Of a stretch of 64,000 nucleotides of DNA, positions 17,419 to 25,948 are shown piece by piece. The notes below the pieces were generated by a model that saw only the letters and a program-made list of their open reading frames with translations, did no database searches and was not told where the DNA came from. Source of the DNA: Corynebacterium comes (GTDB lineage: Bacteria > Actinomycetota > Actinomycetes > Mycobacteriales > Mycobacteriaceae); contig NZ_CP046453.1 of assembly GCF_009734405.1 (NCBI RefSeq), forward strand, positions 2,356,001 through 2,420,000, in the 5' to 3' direction. Each line of letters begins with the position of its first letter. Position 1 is the first letter of the stretch. A program made the translations under genes and the position numbers.

Positions 17419-17853
17419 TCACGTTGAGGGGTGACGGATCACGCCGCGACGAATGACCTCGAAGATACCCCCGGAGACCACATTCACCACCCAGTACGGC
17501 CAGGGCAGGGCGGGTATCAGTCCCAGGACCCAGGCCTCTGCCCACCGCAGTGACCCGGACACCCGACGGCCGCGCAGCAGCTGGTAGCCGACAACGGCCT
17601 GGAAAGCAGCCGAGCCGAGGACAACGGCAGGGGCCACCGGTACCAGGGCGCCCAGGACCGGCCGGTAGGGCGGCAACCAAGTGTTGTCACGCAGCCACTG
17701 CAGAAAATCGGGAGCGATGCGCACCGTGTGCACCGTATTCAGCACAGCCATGCTCCCGAAATACACCCCGACGGCGCGGGCGCCTATCCTCCACTCCCGG
17801 CCGGAAACTCGTGGGGTCACGCGGCATCGTGTGCGTCGCGACGTGGTGTCCAT
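17419..17853 (-). CDS. Small hypothetical membrane protein
   Basis: A 144-residue protein I do not recognise by family. It has a basic N-terminus and three or four hydrophobic segments (around VGVYFGSMAVLNTVHTV, LVPVAPAVVLGSAAFQAVVG and EAWVLGLIPALPWPYWVVNV), so it is an inner-membrane protein. The ATG at 17853 is chosen because GCAGGAGA lies 7-9 bases upstream; a TTG at 17859 is too close to it. It has no operon partner. Confidence 0.65.
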   Translation of the reverse strand: MDTTSRRTRCRVTPRVSGREWRIGARAVGVYFGSMAVLNTVHTVRIAPDFLQWLRDNTWLPPYRPVLGALVPVAPAVVLGSAAFQAVVGYQLLRGRRVSGSLRWAEAWVLGLIPALPWPYWVVNVVSGGIFEVIRRGVIRHPST

Positions 17854-17859
17854 GATCAA

Positions 17860-18190
17860 TTCTCCTGCGGGTGGCGGTCACGGCGCGTCCAGACGGAGGA
17901 CCGAAGTGTGACCCGGATCATTCTTCTGTTCATTCTGCCCGAGACGGAGTCCCGAGGAGGGAAAATCTCCTTCCACCCGGCCAAGGCCCCCTGCCGGTTT
18001 GTCCCCATCCCCTGGAATCCCATGAATTCGTAGATTCCTTTCGAGTATGACAATTCGGGGATCCCACAGGACTCCCCCCTCCGCCCAGAGCACCCGAGGT
18101 GATTGTCCACTGTATGAGTGCAGAAAGAGGCAGGTCGGGTCCCTGTGGGACCCGACCTGCCTCACCTCAACGGCTCAGTGCCGGCACGAC
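17860..18190. other. Intergenic region upstream of 17853 and downstream of the MFS-CBS gene
   Basis: 331 bp without a credible gene. It contains the ribosome site of the small membrane protein at the left and the strong hairpin at 18127-18163 at the right. The middle is AT-richer than the flanks (around 18005-18060) but shows no signature of a coding or RNA gene. Confidence 0.5.
18127..18163 (-). terminator. Hairpin terminator of the MFS-CBS gene
   Basis: A perfect 17-bp stem (left arm 18127-18143, GAGGCAGGTCGGGTCCC) with a 3-base TGT loop, 28 bases past the stop codon at 18191. On the minus strand the hairpin is followed by TTTCTG, a weak U-tract. Its strength and location support termination. 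Confidence 0.7.
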
Positions 18191-20125
18191 TCAGCTTGCC
18201 GTCACGTCCGCCAGCTGCGGAGCTTCACCCCGTGCATGAAGGTAACCGGCGATTGCCAGACGATTGATTGCCGACCGGCTCACAACGCCCACCACCGGGC
18301 CGTTCTCGCCACGTACCACCGGAACCTTCTTGATGTGCGCATCCGACAGCGCGGCAACAGCGTCTGCTATCGATGAGCCCACGTCGATGGTGAGAACGTC
18401 GTGGGTGGCCAGCTTCATCACATTCAGACCCGCCAGGTCGGACATGGCCTGCTCCAGGTCCTCATCAGCACCGATCGCGTAGGAATAGATCGAGGTGGAG
18501 GAGGGATGAGCTGCGGAGAGGTAGCGCATGACGTCTCCATCGGAGAGGAAGCCTGCCAGTGAGCCGTCCGCGTGGAGGACGGGTGCTCCGGAGATGCCGC
18601 GTTCGGCGAAGGTCTGCAAGGCGCCAAGCACCGTCTGGTCCGAGGACAGGGCGTACACATCGGACTTCATGATCGACGCGACGGTGTTTTCCGGGCTCCG
18701 GGCAGTCTCGGTCGAACGCTGGGCCTGCGCCGAACGGTACGCGAGGAACGCCAGGATAATACCGATGAGCGAGGTGACGACCACCAAGACGACGGCACCG
18801 CGGAAACCGGTGAGCAATGAGTCGAACTCGCTGTTTCCGGCCCGAACATTCGAGGCGGCCAAAGCGCCGTAGATACCGGCGGCCAGGGAGGTGCCCACGC
18901 AGCCGGCGATCTGGAAGCTGGTGGAGACCACTGTGACGCCATGGGCGCTGGTCTCGCGGTCAAGCTGGGACAGAGCGAATGTCTGGGACGGCCCGATGAC
19001 GAGCGCGGTAGCCAGCACAGCCGGGACGTAGAGCAGACCGAAAAGCAGGATGGAAGAGTAGCCGGCAGCGACTCCGACCAGGGTGACGAAGACCGCCATG
19101 ATCAGGAAACCGAGCGGGATCGTCCAGCGACCACCGTGCCGGTCATACAGACGGCCGGCCAGGGGACCCGCCACAACGGTGAGAAGGATTCCCGGGGCGA
19201 GGGTGAGCGAAGCACCCAGCGGCGACATCTCGCGTGCAGACTGCAGGAACAGCGGGATGATGACGTTCATCGCGAAGACGAACACCAGGCCGAGCATGGT
19301 CATCAGGACGCCGAACACGAACGGCGCGTTGGAGAACGGTCGCAGGTCGATCAGAGGATGCTCGATGCGACGCTGGCGGATGACGAACAGCCACAGTGCC
19401 AGCAGCCCAACGACAGCGGAGATGCCGGCGTAGAGGGCAGCGCCACCGAATGCGGCGGACACACCGTAAAGAATGCCGATCAGGCCCACAGCCACGAGCA
19501 GGAACGACAGGATATCGAGCACCGGACGGCCGAGCTCAGCGACGTTGCGCAGAACGATGGCGCCGGCGAGCATGACGAGGAGAGTGAGAGCACCGAACAC
19601 CCACATCAGGGTGGTCCACGGTGCGAAGGTCAGCAGTGCGCCGGAGAGAACGATCGCCAGTGACGGACCGAGTGTGGTCATCGCCGCCATGATTCCCATG
19701 TTGAGCCCCAGCTTCTCTCGCGGCGAGACAGCCAGGGTGATGTTCATGCCGATAGGGGTGAGCAGGCCGGTTCCGATGGCCTGCAGCAGGCGCGCGAAGA
19801 GCAGCACACCGAAAGTCGGCGCGAGGGCTCCCACCACTGAACCGACCACCATGATCGCGACGACGGCGACGAACAGCGGACGCGTGGGGAATCGATGGTA
19901 GAGGACGTTTGAGACCGGCACGAACACTGCGGCCACCAGCAGGTAGCCGGTGGTCAGCCACTGGACGGTGTTCACGTCGACATTGAAGTCCTGCATGATG
20001 GGCGTGAAAGCCACGTTGAGGAAGGTCTCATTGAAGGTGGCGAGGAACGCGGCGGCAGCCGCGACTGCGATCATCCCGACAGCACGTTTTTCGGAATACA
20101 GAGGGACGGTTCGAGACGGTGGCAT
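18191..20125 (-). CDS. MFS transporter (EmrB/QacA type) fused to a CBS-domain pair
   Basis: A 644-residue fusion. Residues about 1-480 are a 14-segment DHA2 permease (ATFNETFLNVAFTPIMQDF, LQAIGTGLLTPIGMNITLAV). Residues about 490-640 are two CBS domains: VASIMKSDVYALSSDQTVLG through DGSLAGFLSDGDVMRYLS, and VMKLATHDVLTIDVGSSIAD through VVGVVSRSAINRLAIAGYL. CBS pairs bind adenosyl nucleotides or other anions and gate attached domains, so transport here may be allosterically controlled. Start ATG 20125 follows CAGGAAATC. A strong hairpin follows the gene. The substrate is unknown. Confidence 0.87.
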   Translation of the reverse strand: MPPSRTVPLYSEKRAVGMIAVAAAAAFLATFNETFLNVAFTPIMQDFNVDVNTVQWLTTGYLLVAAVFVPVSNVLYHRFPTRPLFVAVVAIMVVGSVVGALAPTFGVLLFARLLQAIGTGLLTPIGMNITLAVSPREKLGLNMGIMAAMTTLGPSLAIVLSGALLTFAPWTTLMWVFGALTLLVMLAGAIVLRNVAELGRPVLDILSFLLVAVGLIGILYGVSAAFGGAALYAGISAVVGLLALWLFVIRQRRIEHPLIDLRPFSNAPFVFGVLMTMLGLVFVFAMNVIIPLFLQSAREMSPLGASLTLAPGILLTVVAGPLAGRLYDRHGGRWTIPLGFLIMAVFVTLVGVAAGYSSILLFGLLYVPAVLATALVIGPSQTFALSQLDRETSAHGVTVVSTSFQIAGCVGTSLAAGIYGALAASNVRAGNSEFDSLLTGFRGAVVLVVVTSLIGIILAFLAYRSAQAQRSTETARSPENTVASIMKSDVYALSSDQTVLGALQTFAERGISGAPVLHADGSLAGFLSDGDVMRYLSAAHPSSTSIYSYAIGADEDLEQAMSDLAGLNVMKLATHDVLTIDVGSSIADAVAALSDAHIKKVPVVRGENGPVVGVVSRSAINRLAIAGYLHARGEAPQLADVTAS

Positions 20126-20686
20126 AGATTTCCTGACAATTGGCGGTGGGAAAGCTGATCGACCGTGCCGTGTCAGAAGGTGCCCGTAGAAACCTCGCGT
20201 GTCGTGTCATCGATGCGCTATAAAGGCCCGAAGGCCGTTGGACGATACATCATACCATAGGAAGAGGTCGGGCGCAAAACCATGCTGCGCGCCGGTCATC
20301 GCGCCGTGGGGGGTGATGAAATGCCCGTTTTCCGGGAACAGATACGGCTGATGGTGGGATTCCAACCCCAGCCTGCCCACCTCCACCCAGGGTCGGGAGC
20401 TGTCACAGACTCGCTTTTCGGCCACACCGATGGAACTGTCACCCTTGGTGCGCGGCACGCCAGCCAATGGTCGGCAGGCATCCAGCTCTGGTTGCCACAG
20501 CGCCCCTTCCAGATGATGGGTCGGATTCTGAAGGTCAGGCCCGGCCCATGGGTGTCGGCGATCCCCAGGACGGCGGCTGCTGCCCGCCCACTGAGGCCGG
20601 AGGCGGTCAACGGTGTCGCCCCCTGCAGGGGAATCTACGTTGGCCCCTGAGCAAAAATCCCCGGGCCGATGGCCCGGGGACTGAAG
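20126..20686. other. 561-bp region between the MFS-CBS gene and tRNA-Thr
   Basis: No supported gene. Open frames exist on both strands, but none has a ribosome site plus a recognisable domain, and one runs through the tRNA. On the minus strand TGG-TATGAT (TATGAT at 20254-20249) is an extended -10 candidate for the MFS-CBS gene, giving a leader of about 120 bases. The rest is unexplained and could be a decayed gene beside a tRNA. Confidence 0.45.
20653..20679 (-). terminator. Rho-independent terminator of tRNA-Thr
   Basis: The stem CCCCGGGCC pairs with GGCCCGGGG around a 3-base loop (20659-20679), followed on the minus strand by a T-run (20657-20653). It lies 7 bases past the tRNA 3' end. Confidence 0.88.
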
Positions 20687-20759
20687 AGCTGGAGACGAGA
20701 CTTGAACTCGCAACCTACGGTTTACAAGACCGTTGCGCTACCGATTGCGCCACTCCAGC
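20687..20759 (-). tRNA. tRNA-Thr (anticodon TGT)
   Basis: A 73-base cloverleaf. The acceptor GCTGGAG pairs with CTCCAGC, the D arm has GGCGCAATCGGTAGCGC, the anticodon stem ACGGT/ACCGT closes the loop CTTGTAA with anticodon TGT (reads ACA), and the T arm is GCGAG-TTCAAGT-CTCGT. No CCA is encoded. A terminator follows directly. Confidence 0.95.
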
Positions 20760-20835
20760 ACGGCGAGGAGGATGATCCCCGTCCGCAGAGAATCGTACCT
20801 GAGGGTGCGGGTGTGTCCGAAACCGACAGGGCGAC

Positions 20836-20841
20836 TAGGGT
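20836..20841 (+). promoter_or_regulatory. -10 box of thrE
   Basis: TAGGGT ends 7 bases before the GTG at 20849, with no ribosome site. This fixes the start and implies a leaderless mRNA. Confidence 0.55.
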
Positions 20842-20848
20842 GGCGCCC

Positions 20849-22354
20849 GTGTCCTCCCTGTTAGACCGCCTGAGAATGACGTTCACCGCGTCCGGCCGCA
20901 TTGCCACGATCGATGCCGCCAAGGCGGCCCCTCCGCCGTCCCCCCTCGCACCCGTCGACCTGACCGATCAGGCGCAGGTGGCGGCGGTGATGGACATCGC
21001 CGCCCGGATCGGTGACATCCTGCTGTCCTCGGGCACTTCGAACTCGGACACCCGGGCGCAGATCCATGCGGTGACGTCCGCCTACGGCCTGCACTACTGC
21101 CACGTGGACATCACGCTGAACACCATCACGATCTTCACCACCATCGGCACGACCCGGAAAACCCCGGTGAACGTGTTCCGGGTGGTGCGGCGGATGACCA
21201 CAGACTTCTCCCGACTTTCCGAGGTCGACCGGCTCATCCGGTCGATTCAGGCCGGTGCGACCCCACCGGAGGTGGCCGAGAAGATTCTCGACGATCTGTC
21301 GGCCAAGCCGACGGCCTACGGGGTCTGGACGGCCATCCTGGGCTGGGGTGTGCTGGGTGGATCGGTGGCCGGTCTGCTGGGCGGTGGGGCACTCGTGATC
21401 ATCACGGCTTTCCTGACGGCAACGCTCATCATGGCGTTGAACACCTGGCTGGACCGGAATGGTCTGCCGTACTTCTTCCAGAACATGTTCGGCGGGATCA
21501 TCGCCACGCTCCCGGCGGCGATCATCTACACCCTGGCCGCGGACGCCGGTGTGCGGATATCCCCGGGCCAGGTCATCGCCTCCGGCATCATCGTGCTGCT
21601 GGCGGGATTGACGCTGGTGCAGTCGCTGCAGGACGGGATCACGGGGGCGCCGGTGACGGCATCGGCACGCTTCTTCGAGGCGCTGCTGTTCACAGGGGCG
21701 ATCGTGGCCGGCGTGGGTATCGGCATCCAGATTTCGGTACTGATCGGGATGCCTCTTCCCCCGCTGGAAACCATTCCCACATCGGGCTTCACCACAGCCT
21801 CGGTACGGGTGGTGTGCGGTGGCCTGGCCTCGGCGGGCTTCGCCGTCGCCTGCTACGCCGAATGGTCCTCGGTACTCATTTCGGGGCTGAGCGCACTGGC
21901 GGGATCGGCCTTCTACTACTTCCTGCTGGTTCCCCTGGAGGTCGGACCGGTGGTCGGCGCGACGATGGCCGCAGTGGTCATCGGCCTGGCCGGCGGTCTG
22001 CTCGCCCGCCGGTTCCTCATCCCGCCGCTGATCACCGCAATCGCCGGCATCACCCCCTTCCTGCCTGGCCTGACCGTCTACCGGGGCATGCACTCGTTGA
22101 TGCACGAACAGACACTGATCGGCTTCACCAGTATCGTCATCGCGCTGGCCACCGCCGGTGGCCTGGCAGCCGGCGTTGTACTGGGCGAATGGGTCGCACG
22201 CCGTCTGCGCCGCCCGCCTGCGCTGAATCCCTACCGGTACTTCCGCTCTGCCCGGCGCCACACTTTCCAGCAGATGGCCAGGCAGAAGAGCGGTGCGCTG
22301 CGGGCCAATTCCGAGCGTCCACGTGGGCGGGTGCGGAAATCCCCGCGCCGGTAG
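20849..22354 (+). CDS. thrE: Threonine/serine exporter
   Basis: Inner-membrane exporter of threonine and serine, 501 residues. The soluble N-terminal half contains the conserved IATIDAAKAAPPPSPLAP, ARIGDILLSSGTSNSDT and HVDITLNTITIFT; the C-terminal half has about 10 segments, including ASGIIVLLAGLTLVQSLQDG, ITGAPVTASARFFE, GCYAEWSS-like ACYAEWSSVL and IPPLITAIAGITPFLPGLTV. Identity to C. glutamicum ThrE is obvious by eye. GTG 20849 is favoured by the -10 box; ATG 20877 is the alternative. The tail is very basic. Confidence 0.96.
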   Translation: MSSLLDRLRMTFTASGRIATIDAAKAAPPPSPLAPVDLTDQAQVAAVMDIAARIGDILLSSGTSNSDTRAQIHAVTSAYGLHYCHVDITLNTITIFTTIGTTRKTPVNVFRVVRRMTTDFSRLSEVDRLIRSIQAGATPPEVAEKILDDLSAKPTAYGVWTAILGWGVLGGSVAGLLGGGALVIITAFLTATLIMALNTWLDRNGLPYFFQNMFGGIIATLPAAIIYTLAADAGVRISPGQVIASGIIVLLAGLTLVQSLQDGITGAPVTASARFFEALLFTGAIVAGVGIGIQISVLIGMPLPPLETIPTSGFTTASVRVVCGGLASAGFAVACYAEWSSVLISGLSALAGSAFYYFLLVPLEVGPVVGATMAAVVIGLAGGLLARRFLIPPLITAIAGITPFLPGLTVYRGMHSLMHEQTLIGFTSIVIALATAGGLAAGVVLGEWVARRLRRPPALNPYRYFRSARRHTFQQMARQKSGALRANSERPRGRVRKSPRR

Positions 22355-22406
22355 CGTAGAATGAAGAGCCTACTGTGCCCTGACCACCACTTTCCCAGGA
22401 GGATCC

Positions 22407-22724
22407 GTGCCGCCGAAGGTCACTGACACCCGCCCGACTCCCGAGGCTCTTCATGCCGTGGAGGAGAAGACCGCCGCCGCCGCCCGCCGTATCGTCGCCA
22501 CGTACTCGCAGGACTTCATGGACGGCGTGACCCTCATGTGCATGCTGGGCGTGGAACCGAACGGACTGGTCTACAAGAAGGTCGCCGCGGAGCTGGAGGA
22601 GACTGAGCCGTCACCGGCGAAACGCACCCGCAAGGCGACGAAGAAGACCACCACCGCCAAGAAGGCCCCCGCCAAGAAGGCGACGAAGAAGACCACCGCC
22701 AAGAAGACGGCAAAGAAGGTTTAA
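22407..22724 (+). CDS. Small protein with histone H1-like Lys/Ala/Thr tail
   Basis: 105 residues. Residues 1-60 form a small acidic/neutral domain (AAAARRIVATYSQDFMDGVT, MLGVEPNGLVYKK) with no family I can name. Residues 66-105 are a repetitive tail of KKTT, AKKAPAKKA and KKTAKK units, like bacterial histone H1-like proteins and the tails of mycobacterial HupB. GTG 22407 follows AGGAGGATCC. It lies 9 bases before otsA. Nucleic-acid binding or compaction is inferred from the tail only. Confidence 0.75.
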   Translation: MPPKVTDTRPTPEALHAVEEKTAAAARRIVATYSQDFMDGVTLMCMLGVEPNGLVYKKVAAELEETEPSPAKRTRKATKKTTTAKKAPAKKATKKTTAKKTAKKV

Positions 22725-22733
22725 GCGCCAGGT

Positions 22734-24149
22734 ATGAGCGGCGACAACAGATTCGTGGTCGTGGCCAACCGCCTGCCGGTTGACCTGCATACCGCACCCG
22801 ACGGCACACGCACGTGGTCCCCCAGCCCCGGAGGGCTGGTCGCCGCGCTCTCCCCCGTCCTGGAGAACCAGCAGGGCTGCTGGGTGGGATGGCCCGGTGT
22901 CTCGGACGAGGCGCCTGAGCCGTTCCGCACCGACGCCGGGGTACTCCTCCACCCCGTCCGCCTCACCGAGGCGGACTTCGAGGGTTTCTACGAGGGTTTC
23001 TCCAACGCATCACTGTGGCCGCTGTACCACGATCTCATTGTCACCCCGGTGTATCACCGGGAATGGTGGGCCGCCTACCGCGACGTGAACCTGCGTTTCG
23101 CGCAGGAGGTCGCGGAGGTCGCCGCCGAGGGGGCCACCGTCTGGGTGCAGGACTACCAGTTGCAGCTGGTCCCCGGGATTCTCCGGCAGCTGCGCCCGGA
23201 TCTGCGCATAGGTTTCTTCCTGCACATTCCTTTCCCCAGCCCGGATCTGTACCGTCAGCTGCCCTGGCGGGAGGAGATCATCCGTGGCCTCATGGGCGCG
23301 GATCTCATCGGTTTCCACCTGGAATCGAACGCCCGGAACTTCCTCGACCTGTGTGCGGTCACCGAGGGACTGACCGTGGAGGGCACCGCAGGCACCCGAC
23401 GTATTGACGCCCATGTGGTCACCCATGACGGCCACCGCGTGGCCGTCGGCGCGTTCCCGATCTCGATCGACCCGGGCTCGCTCGGGGAGGGGGAGGAAGG
23501 CGGCGTCGATAAGCTCCGTGCAGAGCTGGGGAACCCGGAGACGGTGATTCTCGGCGTCGACCGGCTCGATTACACCAAGGGCATCCTGCAGCGCCTGCTG
23601 GCGTTCGAGGAGCTGCTGGAGTCGGAGGCGCTCGACCCGGCGTCAACCGTCCTGATGCAGGTGGCCACCCCATCGCGCGAACGCATCGAGCAGTACCAGA
23701 TGGCGCGTTCCCAGGTGGAGGAGGCCGTCGGCCGGATCAACGGAACCTTCGGCGCCATGGGTCGGCCGGTGGTGCACTACCTGCACCAGTCACTGCCGAA
23801 GAACGAGCTGCGCACCTACTATGAGGCCGCCGACGTCATGCTGGTCACCCCGTTCAAGGACGGGATGAATCTGGTGGCGAAGGAGTACGTCGCCTGCCAC
23901 GGCGATGGTTCGGGGGCACTGGTGCTCTCCGAGTTCGCCGGTGCGGCCGTGGAACTGCGCGAGGCCAACCTGTGCAACCCCTTCGACCTGGAGTCCATCA
24001 AGCGCGCCATCCTTACGGCGGTGCAGGGGCTGTCGACGACCCCCGACGTGATGAAGGATCGAATGCTCGCCATGCACCGGCAGGTGGCGGAGTACGACGT
24101 CAACCGGTGGGCCGATGCCTTCCTCACGTCCCTGGAGGAGACCCGATGA
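22734..24149 (+). CDS. otsA: Trehalose-6-phosphate synthase
   Basis: GT20 glycosyltransferase joining UDP-glucose (or GDP-glucose) to glucose-6-phosphate, 471 residues. Diagnostic segments are VVVANRLPVDL, the glycine-rich SPGGLVAAL, VWVQDYQLQLVP, GFFLHIPFPSPDLYRQLPWR, GADLIGFHLESNARNFL, GVDRLDYTKGI, PSRERIEQYQ and TPFKDGMNLVAKEYVA. Trehalose is needed in this group for mycolate transfer and osmoprotection. The stop overlaps the next lipoprotein's ATG (ATGA), and the phosphatase gene follows. Confidence 0.97.
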   Translation: MSGDNRFVVVANRLPVDLHTAPDGTRTWSPSPGGLVAALSPVLENQQGCWVGWPGVSDEAPEPFRTDAGVLLHPVRLTEADFEGFYEGFSNASLWPLYHDLIVTPVYHREWWAAYRDVNLRFAQEVAEVAAEGATVWVQDYQLQLVPGILRQLRPDLRIGFFLHIPFPSPDLYRQLPWREEIIRGLMGADLIGFHLESNARNFLDLCAVTEGLTVEGTAGTRRIDAHVVTHDGHRVAVGAFPISIDPGSLGEGEEGGVDKLRAELGNPETVILGVDRLDYTKGILQRLLAFEELLESEALDPASTVLMQVATPSRERIEQYQMARSQVEEAVGRINGTFGAMGRPVVHYLHQSLPKNELRTYYEAADVMLVTPFKDGMNLVAKEYVACHGDGSGALVLSEFAGAAVELREANLCNPFDLESIKRAILTAVQGLSTTPDVMKDRMLAMHRQVAEYDVNRWADAFLTSLEETR

Positions 24150-24619
24150 GGCGCCCGTTGTCCATGGTCGGTGCCGGGCTGGCCGCCACGCTGCTGCTGG
24201 CCGGCTGCTCCTCTGCGCCCACGGCCGAGGTCGCGGGTTCAACGTGGCTGGTCACGGATATCTGGACCACCCCGGGTGAACCCTCTGCCCTTCCTGAAGA
24301 TACCGCCGGCCGCGCCCGGCTGGCCTTCGGCGAGCGCTCGGTGTCCGGGCATACCGGCTGCGCCCCGTTCCAGGGCACCGTCCGCTTCAGCCGCGAGGGT
24401 GAGGAAACCGACGTGGAGAGCGCCCACACTCTCACAGTCGATCGCCTCGAGGTCAGGGAAACCGAGGAGAACTGCAGCGCAGCCTGGTCCCACGGGCAAC
24501 TGACGGGGCTCATCGAGCCCGGTGCGGTATTCGACGTCCGCCATGATGACCGTTCCCTGGTGCTGACCCTGCGTACCGACGCCGTCGACCGGCCTGCCAT
24601 CGGACTCTCCGCCATCTAG
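24146..24619 (+). CDS. META-like lipoprotein between otsA and otsB
   Basis: A 157-residue exported lipoprotein. The signal peptide ends in LLLAGCSS, an ideal lipobox. The mature part opens with VAGSTWLVTDIW and has GHTGCAPFQGTVRF, resembling the GTDGCN core of META/HslJ domains, plus a second Cys in ENCSAAW. It overlaps otsA by 4 bases, so it is co-translated with it. Function unknown; a periplasmic stress role is the usual guess for META proteins. Confidence 0.78.
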   Translation: MRRPLSMVGAGLAATLLLAGCSSAPTAEVAGSTWLVTDIWTTPGEPSALPEDTAGRARLAFGERSVSGHTGCAPFQGTVRFSREGEETDVESAHTLTVDRLEVRETEENCSAAWSHGQLTGLIEPGAVFDVRHDDRSLVLTLRTDAVDRPAIGLSAI

Positions 24620-24622
24620 AGT
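24617..24622 (+). promoter_or_regulatory. -10 box built on the lipoprotein stop codon
   Basis: TAGAGT contains the stop TAG (24617-24619) and ends 6 bases before the otsB ATG at 24629, giving otsB a separate leaderless promoter inside the operon. Confidence 0.5.
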
Positions 24623-24628
24623 GGGGCC

Positions 24629-25948
24629 ATGAGTCTGCCCCCCGCCACGATCGCCCGCCTCGCCACAGCCGAGAAACTGCTCGTCGTCTCCGACTTCGAC
24701 GGCACTCTGGCCGGCTTCTCCCCCGACATCTATGCCGTGCCCGTCAACCTGGACTCGGTCGCCGCGCTCACCCGGCTCGCAGGCCTGCCGGACACCCACG
24801 TCGCCCTCCTGACGGGCCGCCACCTTGAGGGACTGGCCGAGGTCTGTCCGCTGGTCGCTCCGGTGGTGCTGGCGGGATCGCACGGTTCAGAGTCCGCGGA
24901 GCACGCGGTGGCGCTGACCGATTCGATGCTCGAGAAACTGAGCGCCGTGGAGGAACAGCTTGCCGAATTCGCCTCCCATCCGGTCGTGTACATCGAGTAC
25001 AAGCCCTTCCAGCGGGTCGCCCACGCTGCGGCTCTGGCCTCGACTGACCAGGCGGCGGCGGACTCGCTCCTCGACGCCGTCATGTCCATCGATATCCCCG
25101 GCGTCCGGGTGACGCGCGGCAAGAACATCGTCGAGTTCTCCGTCAGTGAGGCCACCAAGGGCACCTGGCTCGCCGCGGAGATCGAGCGGGTCCAGCCCAC
25201 CGTCGCGGTGTTCATCGGCGACGACGCCACCGACGAGGACGGCTTCCGCAGCCTGCGTGAGGGCGACGTCGGGGTCAAGGTCGGCGAAGGCGAGACCGCC
25301 GCCACGGAAAGGATCGCCGACATTCCGGCGGTGGCGGAGCTGCTCACCTCGCTTGCCGACGCCCGCGCAGCCCACCTCGGCCTACCCCGCACCGTCGCCG
25401 AACGTTTCGAGGCCATCTCCGCAGGTTTCTCCGCAGAGGTGCACCGCGTGCACGACTGGTCCGCCGCGACCCCGTGTGAGGGCTGGTCCGCCCGGGACAT
25501 CGTCAATCATCTGCTCACGTGGTATCCCGCCAACCTGCGCAATGCCGACGTCGACCTGACCTTCCCCGCCGACCTCCAGGCCGACCCCGCCGGCGCCTGG
25601 TTCGAGTTCGTCTCCGCGGTCCGTGCGCTGCTCGCTGACCCGTCGCTTGCCGACGCCCCCTTCACCTCCGGCCCCGACGAGGGCCAGACCGTGGCCCGGG
25701 CCACCGCCGGGTTCCTCCTGCCCGACATCTTCATGCACACCTGGGATCTCGCCCGCTCGCAGGGCCGGGACGTCACCCTCGACGCCGACTACGCCGCCCG
25801 CAACCTCGCGGGACTGGAGTCACTGGGTGATTCCCTCCGGGAGACCGGCCGGTTCGGCCCGGCGGCGCAGGTGTCCCCGGATGCCTCGGCCGGAGTCCGA
25901 CTCATGGCCTACGTGGGCCGGGATCCCGGGTTCGGTCTGGAGGCCTAG
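24629..25948 (+). CDS. otsB: Trehalose-6-phosphate phosphatase fused to a MDMPI/TIGR03086-like domain
   Basis: A 439-residue bifunctional-looking protein. Residues 1 to about 245 are a complete HAD trehalose phosphatase (VSDFDGTLAGFSPD, LLTGR, AGSHGSES, GDDATDEDGFRSLREGDVGV). Residues about 255-439 add a mycothiol-dependent-enzyme-like four-helix domain: SAATPCEGWSARDIVNHLLT near its start and FLLPDIFMHTWDLARSQG further on, both hallmarks of the TIGR03086/maleylpyruvate isomerase-like family. Classic OtsB is about 250 residues. The reading frame is continuous with no stop or start at the junction. Dephosphorylation of trehalose-6-P is well supported; the role of the second half is unknown. 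Confidence 0.88.
   Translation: MSLPPATIARLATAEKLLVVSDFDGTLAGFSPDIYAVPVNLDSVAALTRLAGLPDTHVALLTGRHLEGLAEVCPLVAPVVLAGSHGSESAEHAVALTDSMLEKLSAVEEQLAEFASHPVVYIEYKPFQRVAHAAALASTDQAAADSLLDAVMSIDIPGVRVTRGKNIVEFSVSEATKGTWLAAEIERVQPTVAVFIGDDATDEDGFRSLREGDVGVKVGEGETAATERIADIPAVAELLTSLADARAAHLGLPRTVAERFEAISAGFSAEVHRVHDWSAATPCEGWSARDIVNHLLTWYPANLRNADVDLTFPADLQADPAGAWFEFVSAVRALLADPSLADAPFTSGPDEGQTVARATAGFLLPDIFMHTWDLARSQGRDVTLDADYAARNLAGLESLGDSLRETGRFGPAAQVSPDASAGVRLMAYVGRDPGFGLEA

Noticed and set aside
20207..20713. A 168-residue minus-strand frame covering the spacer and part of tRNA-Thr
   Set aside because: It begins inside the tRNA and its terminator, and the translation matches no family I recognise.
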